64,000 nucleotides of DNA from Actinomadura citrea. GTDB taxonomy: Bacteria; Actinomycetota; Actinomycetes; Streptosporangiales; Streptosporangiaceae. The stretch lies in NCBI RefSeq assembly GCF_013409045.1, contig NZ_JACCBT010000001.1, positions 4,154,001-4,218,000 of the forward strand. The letters run 5' to 3'. The notes beneath the pieces are model-generated. The model saw only the letters and a program-made list of their open reading frames with translations, was not told where the DNA came from and did no database searches. Positions 57,115 to 64,000 of this stretch are shown piece after piece (position 1 is the first letter of the stretch; the number at the start of each line of letters is the position of its first letter). A program made the translations under genes and the position numbers.

Positions 57115-58344
57115 ATGACGAGCGCGGAGCAGACGCCGTTCTCGCTGGAGCCCAGCGAGGACGTTCGCGAGGTCAGGGACTGGGTGCACGAGTTCGCCAA
57201 GGACGTCATCCGCCCCGCCGCGGAGGAGTGGGACGAGCGCGAGGAGACCCCCTGGCCGCTGATCCAGGAGGCGTCCAAGGTCGGCATCTACTCCCTCGAC
57301 TTCTTCGCCACCCAGTGGCTGGAGCCGACCGGCCTCGGCATCCCGGTGGCGTTCGAGGAGCTGTTCTGGGGCGACGCGGGCATCGCCCTGTCGATCGTGG
57401 GGACCGGCCTCGCCGCCGCGTCCGTCGCCGCCGTGGGCACGCCGGACCAGGTCAGCGAGTGGGTGCCGCAGATGTTCGGCACCGCCGACGACATCAAGCT
57501 CGGCGCGTTCTGCGCCTCCGAGCCCGACGCCGGCAGCGACGTCGGCTCCATTCGCACCCGCGCCGTGTTCGACGAGGCCAAGGACGAGTGGGTGCTGAAC
57601 GGCACCAAGACCTGGGCGACCAACGGCGGCATCGCCGACGTCCACGTGATCGTCGCCTCGGTGCACCCCGACCTCGGCAGCCGCGGCCAGGCCAGCTTCA
57701 TCGTCCCGCCGAACACTCCGGGCCTGAGGCAGGGCCAGAAGTTCAAGAAGCACGGCATCCGCGCCTCCCACACCGCCGAGGTGATCCTGGACGACGTCCG
57801 GATCCCGTCCCACCTGATCGTCGGCGGCAAGGCCAGGTTCGACGAGCGCATCGCGCGCAGCCGCGAGGGCAAGAGCTCCAAGGGCCAGGCCGCGATGAAG
57901 ACGTTCGAGACGACCCGCCCGTCCGTCGGCGCGATGGCCCTCGGCGTCGGCCGCGCCGCCTACGACTACGCCCTCCAGTACGCGCAGGACCGCGAGCAGT
58001 TCGGCAAGAAGATCGGCGACTTCCAGGCGATCGCCTTCAAGCTGGCCGACATGAAGTGCCGCCTGGACGCCGCCCGCCTCATGGTGTGGCGGGCGGCCTG
58101 GATGGCGCGCACCGGCAAGGACTTCCAGAGCGCCGAGGGCTCGATGGCCAAGCTGATGGCCAGTGAGATGTCGGTCCACGTCACCGAGGAGGCCATCCAG
58201 ATCCTCGGCGGCAACGGCTACACCCGCGAGTACCCCGTCGAGCGCATGCACCGCGACTCCAAGATCTTCACCATCTTCGAGGGCACCTCGGAGATCCAGC
58301 GCCTGGTGATCGGCCGCACCATCACGGGCCTGCCCGTCAGATAG
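57115..58344 (+). CDS. Acyl-CoA dehydrogenase
   Basis: 409 residues from the ATG at 57115, with GGAGAGAGG ahead. All acyl-CoA dehydrogenase blocks are present: FCASEPDAGSDVGSIRTRAV, WVLNGTKTWATNGGIADVHV, YDYALQYAQDREQFGKKIGD and the C-terminal FTIFEGTSEIQRLVIGRTIT with the catalytic glutamate. It is a cytoplasmic FAD enzyme that introduces the first double bond into an acyl-CoA and passes electrons to ETF. Chain length cannot be told. It is preceded by the double operator at 57046-57084, so it is probably induced by an acyl-CoA, and followed by a long-loop terminator. It differs from the gene at 19649-20827 in the motif around the flavin. Confidence 0.92.
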   Translation: MTSAEQTPFSLEPSEDVREVRDWVHEFAKDVIRPAAEEWDEREETPWPLIQEASKVGIYSLDFFATQWLEPTGLGIPVAFEELFWGDAGIALSIVGTGLAAASVAAVGTPDQVSEWVPQMFGTADDIKLGAFCASEPDAGSDVGSIRTRAVFDEAKDEWVLNGTKTWATNGGIADVHVIVASVHPDLGSRGQASFIVPPNTPGLRQGQKFKKHGIRASHTAEVILDDVRIPSHLIVGGKARFDERIARSREGKSSKGQAAMKTFETTRPSVGAMALGVGRAAYDYALQYAQDREQFGKKIGDFQAIAFKLADMKCRLDAARLMVWRAAWMARTGKDFQSAEGSMAKLMASEMSVHVTEEAIQILGGNGYTREYPVERMHRDSKIFTIFEGTSEIQRLVIGRTITGLPVR

Positions 58345-58359
58345 AAGCTGAGCTGCACG

Positions 58360-58406
58360 GACAGCGGGGGCGACCTCTGGCAAGACGATCTGCCGCCCCC
58401 GCTGTC
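58360..58406 (+). terminator. Thirteen-base-pair hairpin after the acyl-CoA dehydrogenase gene
   Basis: GACAGCGGGGGCG at 58360-58372 pairs with 58394-58406 around a 21-base loop, 16 bases after the stop codon, followed by TTCC. The loop is long but the stem is perfect. Confidence 0.6.
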
Positions 58407-58530
58407 TTCCCGGCCTCGCGCATGCCGCAGCCGAGATTGGGAGCCGATCGGGAGCCGATCATCGCGGGATGGCGGCCCCGGCCGCCAGGAACTCGTCCAG
58501 CACCCGGACAGGCGAGCGCGCCGCCCGCCC

Positions 58531-59025
58531 GACGCCGACGCCGGCGTCCAGCAGCTCGCCGAGGCGATCCAGGCGCAGCTGCCCGACATCGCCCCGGACC
58601 TCATCGGCCGCGTCATGCTAACCGCCTTCGGCGCCATCGCTGCTATCGCTCACGAAGCGGGAGAGTTCCCCGGGCCCACGCCCGCGACGACGGCCCCGCA
58701 GACCACCGACCCGCCTCCGGAGACGCCGGGGCCCACCCCATGGAGGAGCCGGAGCGTCCCGCGACGGGAATCCACGAGGCGCTGCTACGGCTGCGGAGCG
58801 CCGTGTACGAGGGGGTCGCCGCCGGCGACGTCCGCGACGGACGTCGGCCTCGACCTCGGCAACGTGATCGGGCGGAGGCTCGACGAGAGCCGGCGGCCCC
58901 GCGAGCGCCGCCGGGAGGACGTCGCCTACCCGCAGAACAAGATCGCCACCCGCACCCGGGAGGGCGGCAGCTCGGGCGGGGGCGCCGAGGAGTTGCACCT
59001 GATCCTCGACCAAATGTCCCTTTAG
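58531..59025 (+). pseudogene. Decayed coding remains of unknown origin
   Basis: No intact gene can be drawn between 58407 and 59021 (about 610 bases). Protein-like pieces are scattered over two frames. About 58548-58665 reads VQQLAEAIQAQLPDIAPDLI, then GRVMLTAFGAIAAIAHEAGE. An ATG at 58740 opens MEEPERPATGIHEALLRLRS and AVYEGVAAGDV in another frame. The first frame resumes with VGLDLGNVIGRRLDES and runs to a TAG at 59025. This pattern fits a gene with frameshifts rather than noise, but I do not recognise the family. A tandem copy of GGGAGCCGATC sits just upstream (58439-58460). Confidence 0.35.
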
Positions 59026-59834
59026 ACGCACCCCTCGAACTGTGGCACCTCGATGATCGACAGGTCCAGCCCGGTGCCGCCGAACCACCGGTGCATCAAC
59101 CTCGCCGCCGTCCCGTCCTGGTACATGCGGGTGATCGCCCGGTTCAGCGCCTCGCAGCCCTCGACGTCGCCGCGGCGGAGCCCGATGCCGGTGTTCTGCT
59201 CGCTGATCCGCGCGTTGACAAGCCGATACCCGCGGCCCTCCCGCCGGACGAGGCCGGCCAGGATGACGTCGTTCGTCGTGATCGCGTCCACCGTCCGACC
59301 CTTGATCATGCCCATGCACTGGTCATAGCTCTTGGCGGGGACGGTCCTGGCGGTCATCCCGTGCACCGCCAGCAGCCGCTGGATGGGGTCGGCCCCCTCG
59401 ACGGCGCAGAACCGGCGCCCCGTCAGGTCCCGGACGCCCTTGACGCCGCGCTCGTCCGCCCGGACCAGCACGTCCTGGTAGGACATGTAGTACGGCCCGG
59501 CGAACGCGATCTGCGTCTTGCGTTCGGGCGTGACCGACAGGGTCGCGAGGACCAGGTCGGCGCGCCCCGACGTCAGCGCCGTGATCCGCTCGGACGCCAG
59601 CACCTGGACGAACCGCGCCTTCTTCCCGAGCCGGTTCGCCACGTACCGCGCGACATCGATGTCGAACCCCTCGAACCGGCCGTCCGGTCGCCGCAGCCCC
59701 AGCCCCGGCAGGTCCGGCCGCACCCCCACCACCAGGGTCGGCTCGTCCAGCAACGACTCGGCGCCGCCCTGCCCGCACGCTGTCAGCATCCCACCCGCCA
59801 GCACGACCGCCGCCAGAACCCGCCCTACCGCCAC
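59022..59834 (-). CDS. Amino-acid-type ABC substrate-binding lipoprotein (SBP family 3), orphan
   Basis: 270 residues from GTG 59834, with a GGGAGGT ribosome site; open frame continues upstream without family sequence. The signal peptide ends in the lipobox LTAC, so it is a lipid-anchored extracytoplasmic protein. The mature part is a glutamine/glutamate-binding fold: LVVGVRPDLPGLGLRRPDGR, FEGFDIDVARYVANRLG, ADLVLATLSVTPERKTQIAF and TNDVILAGLVRREGRGYRLV. Such proteins normally serve an ABC permease and ATPase, but none is adjacent; they also occur as solo sensors. It lies inside the decayed region and looks intact. Confidence 0.85.
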   Translation of the reverse strand: MAVGRVLAAVVLAGGMLTACGQGGAESLLDEPTLVVGVRPDLPGLGLRRPDGRFEGFDIDVARYVANRLGKKARFVQVLASERITALTSGRADLVLATLSVTPERKTQIAFAGPYYMSYQDVLVRADERGVKGVRDLTGRRFCAVEGADPIQRLLAVHGMTARTVPAKSYDQCMGMIKGRTVDAITTNDVILAGLVRREGRGYRLVNARISEQNTGIGLRRGDVEGCEALNRAITRMYQDGTAARLMHRWFGGTGLDLSIIEVPQFEGCV

Positions 59835-60181
59835 CCGGACCTCCCGCACATTTCCGACGGAATGACCATAGACCGGCTGAAGACGCTGGAGGCGGACGCC
59901 GCGCAGCGGCGCGCCGCGTCCGTGCCGCTCTCCCCAGCGGCCTGCCCGCGGACCGCGTCCATCAGGATGCTCACCCGCACGTCGATTAGTGACCATCGCC
60001 GCCGTCCAGAGCTGACTACACGGGGGCCGCTCGGCCCGACCGCGCCCCAGGGACGGGTTCCGGGTCACCGCGGGAAGACCTCGCGTTCGGCGGGGCCGTC
60101 GCCGCCGCCATCGCCGCGCCGGACCGTGGCGCATGAACCCGACCGTCTCCCGGGAAGACTTGGGCGAGCTGCGGGCGGGCC
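59835..60181. other. Stretch without a supportable gene
   Basis: Between the lipoprotein start and the DUF5753 pseudogene I see only short protein-like scraps. One reads MTIDRLKTLEADAAQRRAAS from 59862; another, AFGGAVAAAIAAPDRGA, ends at a TGA near 60136. Neither continues into a recognisable protein. It may hold the lost N-terminal region of the pseudogene at 60182, but no helix-turn-helix can be read. Confidence 0.4.
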
Positions 60182-60764
60182 TTGCTCGCCACACCACCGA
60201 ACTACGTGGGCCTGGAGGCCGAGGCCGACATGGTTCGCAACTACGAACCGGGCGTGGTCCCGGGCCTCCTGCAGACCCCGGCTACGCTCGTGCGCTCATC
60301 GCCAAACGCGCGCCAGACTGACCGCCGACCAGGGCGACGATCTGGCCGACCTCCGCGTCGAGCGGCAGGAGCGACTCCTGTCGGTCCCCGACCCGATCCA
60401 CCTCTCGGCGGTCCTGGCCGAGGAGACGCTGCGCCGAGCAGTCGGCGGCACCGAGGTCATGGTCGAGCAGCTCGACCACCTGCACAAGGTCGCGCAACTC
60501 CGGCATGTGCGGTTGCAGATCCTGCCCTTCGCCGCAGGCGCCGCCCCCCGCGGTTGGCCCTTTCTCGATTCTGTCGTTCGTTGAGCCCAGCGACCCTGAA
60601 GCGGTGTATCTCGAGACACCGCGGGGACCTGTGGCAGGAGGACGTGCCGCGGGTCACCGAGTTCCTCCGCTCATGGGAGAGGCTGATCGCTGCGGCTTGC
60701 TCGACGGCGGACACCCTCACCCTGATCGGAGCGCGGGTGAACTACCTCCGGGCGAAGGTGGAAC
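60182..60764 (+). pseudogene. XRE-type regulator, DUF5753 part, truncated and frameshifted
   Basis: The conserved C-terminal DUF5753 region of actinobacterial XRE regulators can be followed through several frames. YVGLEAEADMVRNYEPGVVP and GLLQTP (from about 60200) is in one frame. YARALIAKRAPD is in the next. DLADLRVERQERLLSVPDPI, LSAVLAEETLRRAVGGTEVM and VRLQILPFAAGA follow in a third. FSILSFVEPSDPEAVYLETP returns to the second, and RGDLWQEDVPRVTEFLRSWE with RLIAAACSTADTLTLI to the first. At least four frameshifts are needed, and the N-terminal helix-turn-helix is missing. Intact members pair with DUF397 proteins, one of which follows directly. Sequencing error is possible but unlikely for four events. 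Confidence 0.85.
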
Positions 60765-60983
60765 ATGACCAACTCCAGGGTCTGGCGGAAGGCCGGCGGC
60801 AGCGACGCCCACGGCCAATGCGTCGAAGTCCGCCCGTCCACCGTCGGCGTCGCGATCCGCGACTCCAAGGACCCTGGGTCGCAGCTGGGCATGTCGGCCG
60901 GCACGTGGGCGGGGCTGGTGCAGGCCGTGCGCGCCGGCCGCCACGACCTACGGCACCCGGGCCATGCCGGCGAACACGCGTAG
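60765..60983 (+). CDS. DUF397 small protein
   Basis: 72 residues from the ATG at 60765. The family pattern is clear: SRVWRKAGGSDAHGQCVEVR, then VAIRDSKDPGSQLGMSAGTW and LVQAVRAGRHDL, matching the W-x-K-S, CVEVA and VRDSKDP blocks of DUF397. These small actinobacterial proteins are encoded beside XRE/DUF5753 regulators (WhiJ-like clusters) and are thought to modulate them. Here the regulator is a pseudogene, so the protein has lost its nearest partner. Its 3' end overlaps the convergent methyltransferase gene by 36 bases. Confidence 0.85.
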   Translation: MTNSRVWRKAGGSDAHGQCVEVRPSTVGVAIRDSKDPGSQLGMSAGTWAGLVQAVRAGRHDLRHPGHAGEHA

Positions 60984-61763
60984 CTCGCCGACGGGCGGGT
61001 CGCCGTCCTCGGGACGCCACGCCGCAACGTCGACCAGGCCTGGCTCCAGCAGCGGCAGCTCGCCGAACATCCCGTGAATCTCCTCGCGCGTGCGGAGCCG
61101 CGCGTCGGCCGAGGTCCCGGCGAATACCCTGCCGATGCGCTCCCGGAGCTCCGAGCCGGCGCCGTCGCTGGACACGTGCGTGATCACCACGTGTGAGCCG
61201 GGTGCCAGCGCGCGGGTGTATGCGGCCACGAGCCCGGCCGGGTCGTCCTGGTCGCCGACCAGGTGCAGCACGTTGACGAAGAACAATCCGACGGGCTCTG
61301 ACAGGTTCAGCTGCTCACCGGCGCCCTTCACTACCGCCGAGGTGTCGCGGATGTCGGCTGGCAGGAACGAGGTCTGCGCGTCCAAGTCCAGGAACGCTCG
61401 ACCGTGCGCGAGGACGATCGGGTCGTTGTCGACGTACACGGTCCTGGTGTCATCGGCCGCGGCCTGGGCGACCTCGTGGGTGTTCTCGACCGTCGGAAGG
61501 CCGGCGCCGAGGTCGAGGAACTGGCGGATGCCCTGCCCGGCGAGATGGCGGACCGCGCGTTGCAGGAAGGCGCGGTTGGCCCGCGCGGTGTCGCGGATCT
61601 CCGGCGCGATCTCAAAGAGCTGCTCGGCGGCTTGACGGTCGACTGCGTAGTTGTCCCTGCCGCCGAGCACGTAGTCGTAGACGCGGGCGGCTGAGGGGCG
61701 GTCGACATCGATGTCGGGGGGAGGCATGCGCACGATGCTGCCACGGGCCTTACCGACAGACAC
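60948..61763 (-). CDS. SAM-dependent methyltransferase of the DUF574 / Methyltransf_19 family (second copy)
   Basis: 271 residues from GTG 61763; the ATG at 61727 (MPPPDIDVDRPSAARVYDYV) is equally likely because neither has a clear ribosome site. Family hallmarks are ARVYDYVLGGRDNYAVDRQA, FLDLGAGLPTVENTHEVAQA, VYVDNDPIVLAHGRAFL and FVNVLHLVGDQDDP. It shares these blocks with the copy at 12504-13292, but the two differ widely elsewhere, so they are old paralogues. Its position beside DUF397 and the XRE remnant is a typical actinobacterial cluster. Target molecule unknown. Confidence 0.9.
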   Translation of the reverse strand: MSVGKARGSIVRMPPPDIDVDRPSAARVYDYVLGGRDNYAVDRQAAEQLFEIAPEIRDTARANRAFLQRAVRHLAGQGIRQFLDLGAGLPTVENTHEVAQAAADDTRTVYVDNDPIVLAHGRAFLDLDAQTSFLPADIRDTSAVVKGAGEQLNLSEPVGLFFVNVLHLVGDQDDPAGLVAAYTRALAPGSHVVITHVSSDGAGSELRERIGRVFAGTSADARLRTREEIHGMFGELPLLEPGLVDVAAWRPEDGDPPVGELRVFAGMARVP

Positions 61764-61994
61764 ATTGCTGTGATGCGGCGAGGCCGCGCGCGCGGCCGAA
61801 ATCTGGCCCGTCTTGCCGATCCTCTGTCATACCTCCCGGCGCGGCACCCGCTCGTAGCGCGCGGAGCTGGGTGACGGCTGGGGGTCGCGCGGGAGTGGAT
61901 CAAGCGGGATAGGACGTATCGGGGACGGGATTAAGCGTGCCTGGAGCGGGGCCAGATTGGGAGTGAGCAGGGAACGCAGGTCACGGGTTCGCCA
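61764..61994. other. Upstream part of a degraded stretch without a supportable gene
   Basis: With the acyl-CoA dehydrogenase tail at 61995-62081 and the short stretch to 62192, this forms a gap of about 430 bases with no intact gene between the methyltransferase start and the LacI promoter. No protein family could be read in this part on either strand. It is slightly less GC-rich than the genome average by eye. Confidence 0.5.
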
Positions 61995-62081
61995 TCGAAG
62001 GTCTTCACCATCTCCCAGGGCACCTCGGAGGTCCAGCGCCTGGTGGTCGGCCGCACCATCACGGGCCTGCCGGTGCGCTAG
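61995..62081 (+). pseudogene. 3' fragment of an acyl-CoA dehydrogenase gene
   Basis: Translates as SKVFTISQGTSEVQRLVVGR then TITGLPVR and a TAG at 62079-62081. It aligns over its whole length, without gaps, to the end of the intact dehydrogenase at 57115-58344 (SKIFTIFEGTSEIQRLVIGR, TITGLPVR, stop). Most bases agree, but the residue matching the catalytic glutamate is glutamine. No dehydrogenase sequence is found upstream of 61995. It is a remnant of a paralogue or of an old partial duplication. Confidence 0.88.
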
Positions 62082-62192
62082 GCGTCCCCGTGGGCCGGCG
62101 GGGTCCGGCTCGGCATCGGTGATCATCCGACTACCTGATCGCCGATGCCGAGTGCCCGTCACCGCCCGTTCGAACCCATCGCGTACGGGGGG

Positions 62193-62221
62193 TTGACGGG
62201 TGAAATGTTTGCGCTCACAAT
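62193..62221 (+). promoter_or_regulatory. Promoter with overlapping LacI-type operator
   Basis: TTGACG (62193-62198) and CACAAT (62216-62221) are spaced by 17 bases, a reasonable housekeeping promoter. TGTTTGCGCTCACAA at 62206-62220 covers the spacer and -10 region, and reads TTGTGAGCGCAAACA on the other strand. That is a classic LacI-family operator half-palindrome. The LacI-type gene starts 54 bases downstream, so the site is probably autoregulatory. Confidence 0.65.
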
Positions 62222-62274
62222 CGGCCCTACGCATCACTGCCGGGCTCCCGGCGCGACCGCGGAGGAGGGGACGA

Positions 62275-63297
62275 GTGGCGGAACACGGCTCGTCGAATCC
62301 GCCGATCATGGCCGACGTCGCCCAGTTGGCGGGGGTGTCGCACCAGACGGTGTCGCGGGTGGTCAACGACCATCCGAACGTCTCGGCGCGGACCCGCGCC
62401 CGTGTGCAGGCGGCGATCGCCGAGCTCGGCTACCGGCCGAACTCGGCGGCCCGGACCCTGGTGACCCGGCGCTCCAGGACGCTCGGTGTGGTCAGCTTCG
62501 AATCCACGCTCTACGGTCCGGCGTCGATGCTGCACGGCATCGAGCAGGCCGCCCGGAACGCCGACTTCTTCGTCAGCATCGTCAGCCTGCGCGCGATCAC
62601 GCGGCGCGCCCTGCTGGACGCGGTCGAGCGGTTGGCGGTGCAGGCCGTCGAAGGCGTCGTGGTGATCGCCCCGCACATCTCGACGAACGACGTGCTGGCG
62701 CAGGCCGGCCGGCTCGTGCCGCTGGTGGGGGCCGGGTGCGGGCTGACCGCGGGGGTTCCGATGGTGGCGATCGACCAGCGGGCCGGCGCGGTGGCGGCCA
62801 CCCGCCACCTGCTCGACCTCGGGCACCGCACGGTCCACCACGTCGCGGGCCCCGCGACCTGGCTCGACGCGGTCGGCCGGGCCGACGGCTGGCGCGCGAC
62901 CCTGACCGGGGCCGGAGCCGCGGTGCCGGAGATGCTGACCGGTGACTGGAGCGCCAGGTCGGGCTACGAGGCCGGCCGGCGGCTCGCGGAGGACCCCGCG
63001 GTCACGGCGGTGTTCTGCGCCAACGACCACATGGCCCTGGGCGTGCTCCGCGCGCTGCACGAGGCCGGCCGCCGGGTCCCCGAGGACGTCAGCCTGGTCG
63101 GCTTCGACGACATCCCGGAGGCCGCCTACTTCATCCCGCCGCTGTCCACGGTGCGCCAGGACTTCGGCGAGCTCGGCCGCCGTTCGCTGGAGCTGCTGGT
63201 GCAGCGCCTGGGCGAACCCTCGGGGCCGCCGGGGAATGTGCTGATCCCGCCGGAGCTGGTGGTCAGGTCCAGCGCCCGGCCGGCCCCGCGCACCTGA
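62275..63297 (+). CDS. LacI-family transcriptional regulator, probable arabinose/ribulose operon repressor
   Basis: 340 residues from GTG 62275, with a GGAGGAGGGG ribosome site. Residues 10-60 are the LacI helix-turn-helix and hinge: IMADVAQLAGVSHQTVSRVV, TRARVQAAIAELGYRPNSAA. The remainder is the periplasmic-binding-like sugar sensor (SFESTLYGPASMLHGIEQAA, AVFCANDHMALGVLRALHEA, SLVGFDDIPEAAYFIPPLST). It directly precedes a ribulokinase gene and near-identical operators lie at both promoters or starts, so it most likely represses itself and that operon and is released by a pentose such as arabinose or a related sugar. Confidence 0.92.
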   Translation: MAEHGSSNPPIMADVAQLAGVSHQTVSRVVNDHPNVSARTRARVQAAIAELGYRPNSAARTLVTRRSRTLGVVSFESTLYGPASMLHGIEQAARNADFFVSIVSLRAITRRALLDAVERLAVQAVEGVVVIAPHISTNDVLAQAGRLVPLVGAGCGLTAGVPMVAIDQRAGAVAATRHLLDLGHRTVHHVAGPATWLDAVGRADGWRATLTGAGAAVPEMLTGDWSARSGYEAGRRLAEDPAVTAVFCANDHMALGVLRALHEAGRRVPEDVSLVGFDDIPEAAYFIPPLSTVRQDFGELGRRSLELLVQRLGEPSGPPGNVLIPPELVVRSSARPAPRT

Positions 63298-63332
63298 CCG
63301 ACCGATGTCCGCGTACTCCAGCGATGAGGGAA

Positions 63333-63348
63333 TTGTGAGCGCTAACAT
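63333..63348 (+). promoter_or_regulatory. LacI-type operator overlapping the ribulokinase start codon
   Basis: TTGTGAGCGCTAACAT matches the site upstream of the regulator in 14 of 15 core positions and is close to the textbook lac operator core. It lies over the GTG start (63335-63337), so bound repressor would block transcription through the 5' end of the gene. Confidence 0.7.
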
Positions 63349-64000
63349 CAGCCAGGCCGCCTGCGTCGTCGGTGTCGACTTCGGCACGCTGTCCGGCCGG
63401 GCGGTCGTCGTCCGGGTCGCCGACGGCGCCGAGCTGGGCGGCGCCGTCCACGACTACGCCGACGCGGTGATCGAGCGGGCGCTGCCCGTCACGGGGGAGA
63501 CGCTCCCGCCCGACTGGGCACTGCAGAATCCCGCGGACTGGCGGGCCGTGCTGAGCACCGCCGTCCCCGCGGCCGTCGCGGAGGCCGGGGTGGATCCGGC
63601 CCAGATCGTCGGGATCGGCACCGACTTCACGTCCTGCACGGTGCTGCCCGTCCTGTCGGACGGCACCCCGCTGTGCGAGCTCCCGGAGTCGGCCGGCCGG
63701 CCGCACGCCTGGCCGAAGCTGTGGAAGCACCACGCGGCCCAGCCGCAGGCCGACCGCATCACCGCACTGGCGCACGAGCGCGCGGAGAAGTGGATCAAGC
63801 GGTACGGCGGACGGATCTCCTCGGAGTGGCAGTTCGCCAAGGCGCTGCAGGTCCTGGAGGAGGATCCGGACACCTACCGGCGTACGGAACGCTGGATCGA
63901 GGCGGCGGACTGGATCGTCTGGCAGCTGACGGGCCGCGAGACGCGCAACGCCTGCACCGCCGGCTACAAGGGCATCCACCAGGACGGCGGCTACCCCTCC
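63335..64000 (+). CDS. araB: Ribulokinase, N-terminal part
   Basis: The first 222 residues are in the window and the gene runs off its end. It starts at GTG 63335 after GATGAGGG. The FGGY-kinase beginning CVVGVDFGTLSGRAVVVRVA, with the DFGT phosphate-binding motif and the SGRA signature, is typical of L-ribulokinase. HDYADAVIERALPVTGETLP, IVGIGTDFTSCTVLPVLSDG and WPKLWKHHAAQPQADRITAL are also well matched. It phosphorylates ribulose to ribulose 5-phosphate in arabinose catabolism. The upstream LacI gene and the operator over its start codon suggest sugar-inducible control. araA and araD would be expected downstream. Confidence 0.93.
   Translation, partial: MSANISQAACVVGVDFGTLSGRAVVVRVADGAELGGAVHDYADAVIERALPVTGETLPPDWALQNPADWRAVLSTAVPAAVAEAGVDPAQIVGIGTDFTSCTVLPVLSDGTPLCELPESAGRPHAWPKLWKHHAAQPQADRITALAHERAEKWIKRYGGRISSEWQFAKALQVLEEDPDTYRRTERWIEAADWIVWQLTGRETRNACTAGYKGIHQDGGYPS

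Noticed and set aside
58407..62192. A mobile element or genomic island
   Set aside because: There is decay and a partial duplicate, but no transposase, integrase, terminal inverted repeat or attachment site could be found. The tRNA-Asn gene is more than 30 kb away.

Overview
The window is a very GC-rich actinobacterial chromosome segment. GTG starts are common, and most non-coding frames also stay open for long stretches, so genes were chosen by protein recognisability, start-site context and spacing. The families present fit a filamentous actinomycete of the Streptosporangiales/Actinomadura kind (inference): two DUF574 (Methyltransf_19) methyltransferases, a DUF397 gene beside a broken XRE/DUF5753 regulator, PucR regulators, an F420-type luciferase-like oxidoreductase, GpgS, a RamB/ScfR-type regulator beside isocitrate lyase, and methylmalonyl-CoA mutase in mutA-mutB-meaB order. 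No phage, insertion sequence, rRNA or CRISPR array was seen.

Layout. 1-387 is the end of a branched-chain amino-acid type binding protein. 457-5587 (minus) is a seven-gene PTS operon: PfkB sugar-phosphate kinase, mannitol-type EIIC, EIIB and EIIA, a zinc alcohol dehydrogenase, HPr and a DeoR regulator, with a phased AAAC-repeat control region at 5625-5658. 5785-9689 holds a DMT transporter, a Tat-exported hydrolase and an NAD-dependent DNA ligase that looks divergent. 9697-18778 is mixed: PucR regulator, acyltransferase, methyltransferase, acetyltransferase, DoxX, a phosphotransferase, a MEDS/ATPase regulator and a YbdK-type ligase. 18946-19512 has three very small membrane proteins. 19649-26062 is acyl-CoA and propionate metabolism. 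27239-27775 is an atypical tRNA-Asn beside an HNH nuclease. 27972-28994 encodes a secreted coiled-coil protein.

30225-33304 holds the most unusual pair. One protein joins a response-regulator receiver, a glutaredoxin-like segment and a thioredoxin-reductase-like flavoprotein. Its overlapping partner is a histidine kinase with a cyclic-nucleotide-binding-like sensor. The likely output of this two-component system is an oxidoreductase rather than a DNA-binding protein. 33298-40845 holds small-molecule enzymes with their regulators (VOC/MarR, class II aldolase/PucR, LLM oxidoreductase/SMR, AraC, aldehyde dehydrogenase). 41113-42568 is a pair of related proteins of unknown function. 43286-48625 is an SsuABC-like importer divergent from a CitA/CitB-type two-component system. 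48574-51165 is an ABC-2 exporter. 51271-57021 has an M1 peptidase, isocitrate lyase with its probable regulator, and GpgS. 57115-58344 is an acyl-CoA dehydrogenase behind a double operator.

58400-62190 is a decayed region. It holds frameshifted gene remains, an orphan amino-acid-binding lipoprotein, an XRE/DUF5753 pseudogene with DUF397 and DUF574 neighbours, and an 87-base tail of another acyl-CoA dehydrogenase. The window ends with a LacI-family regulator and the 5' part of a ribulokinase gene. Near-identical lac-type operators lie at the regulator's promoter and over the ribulokinase start codon.
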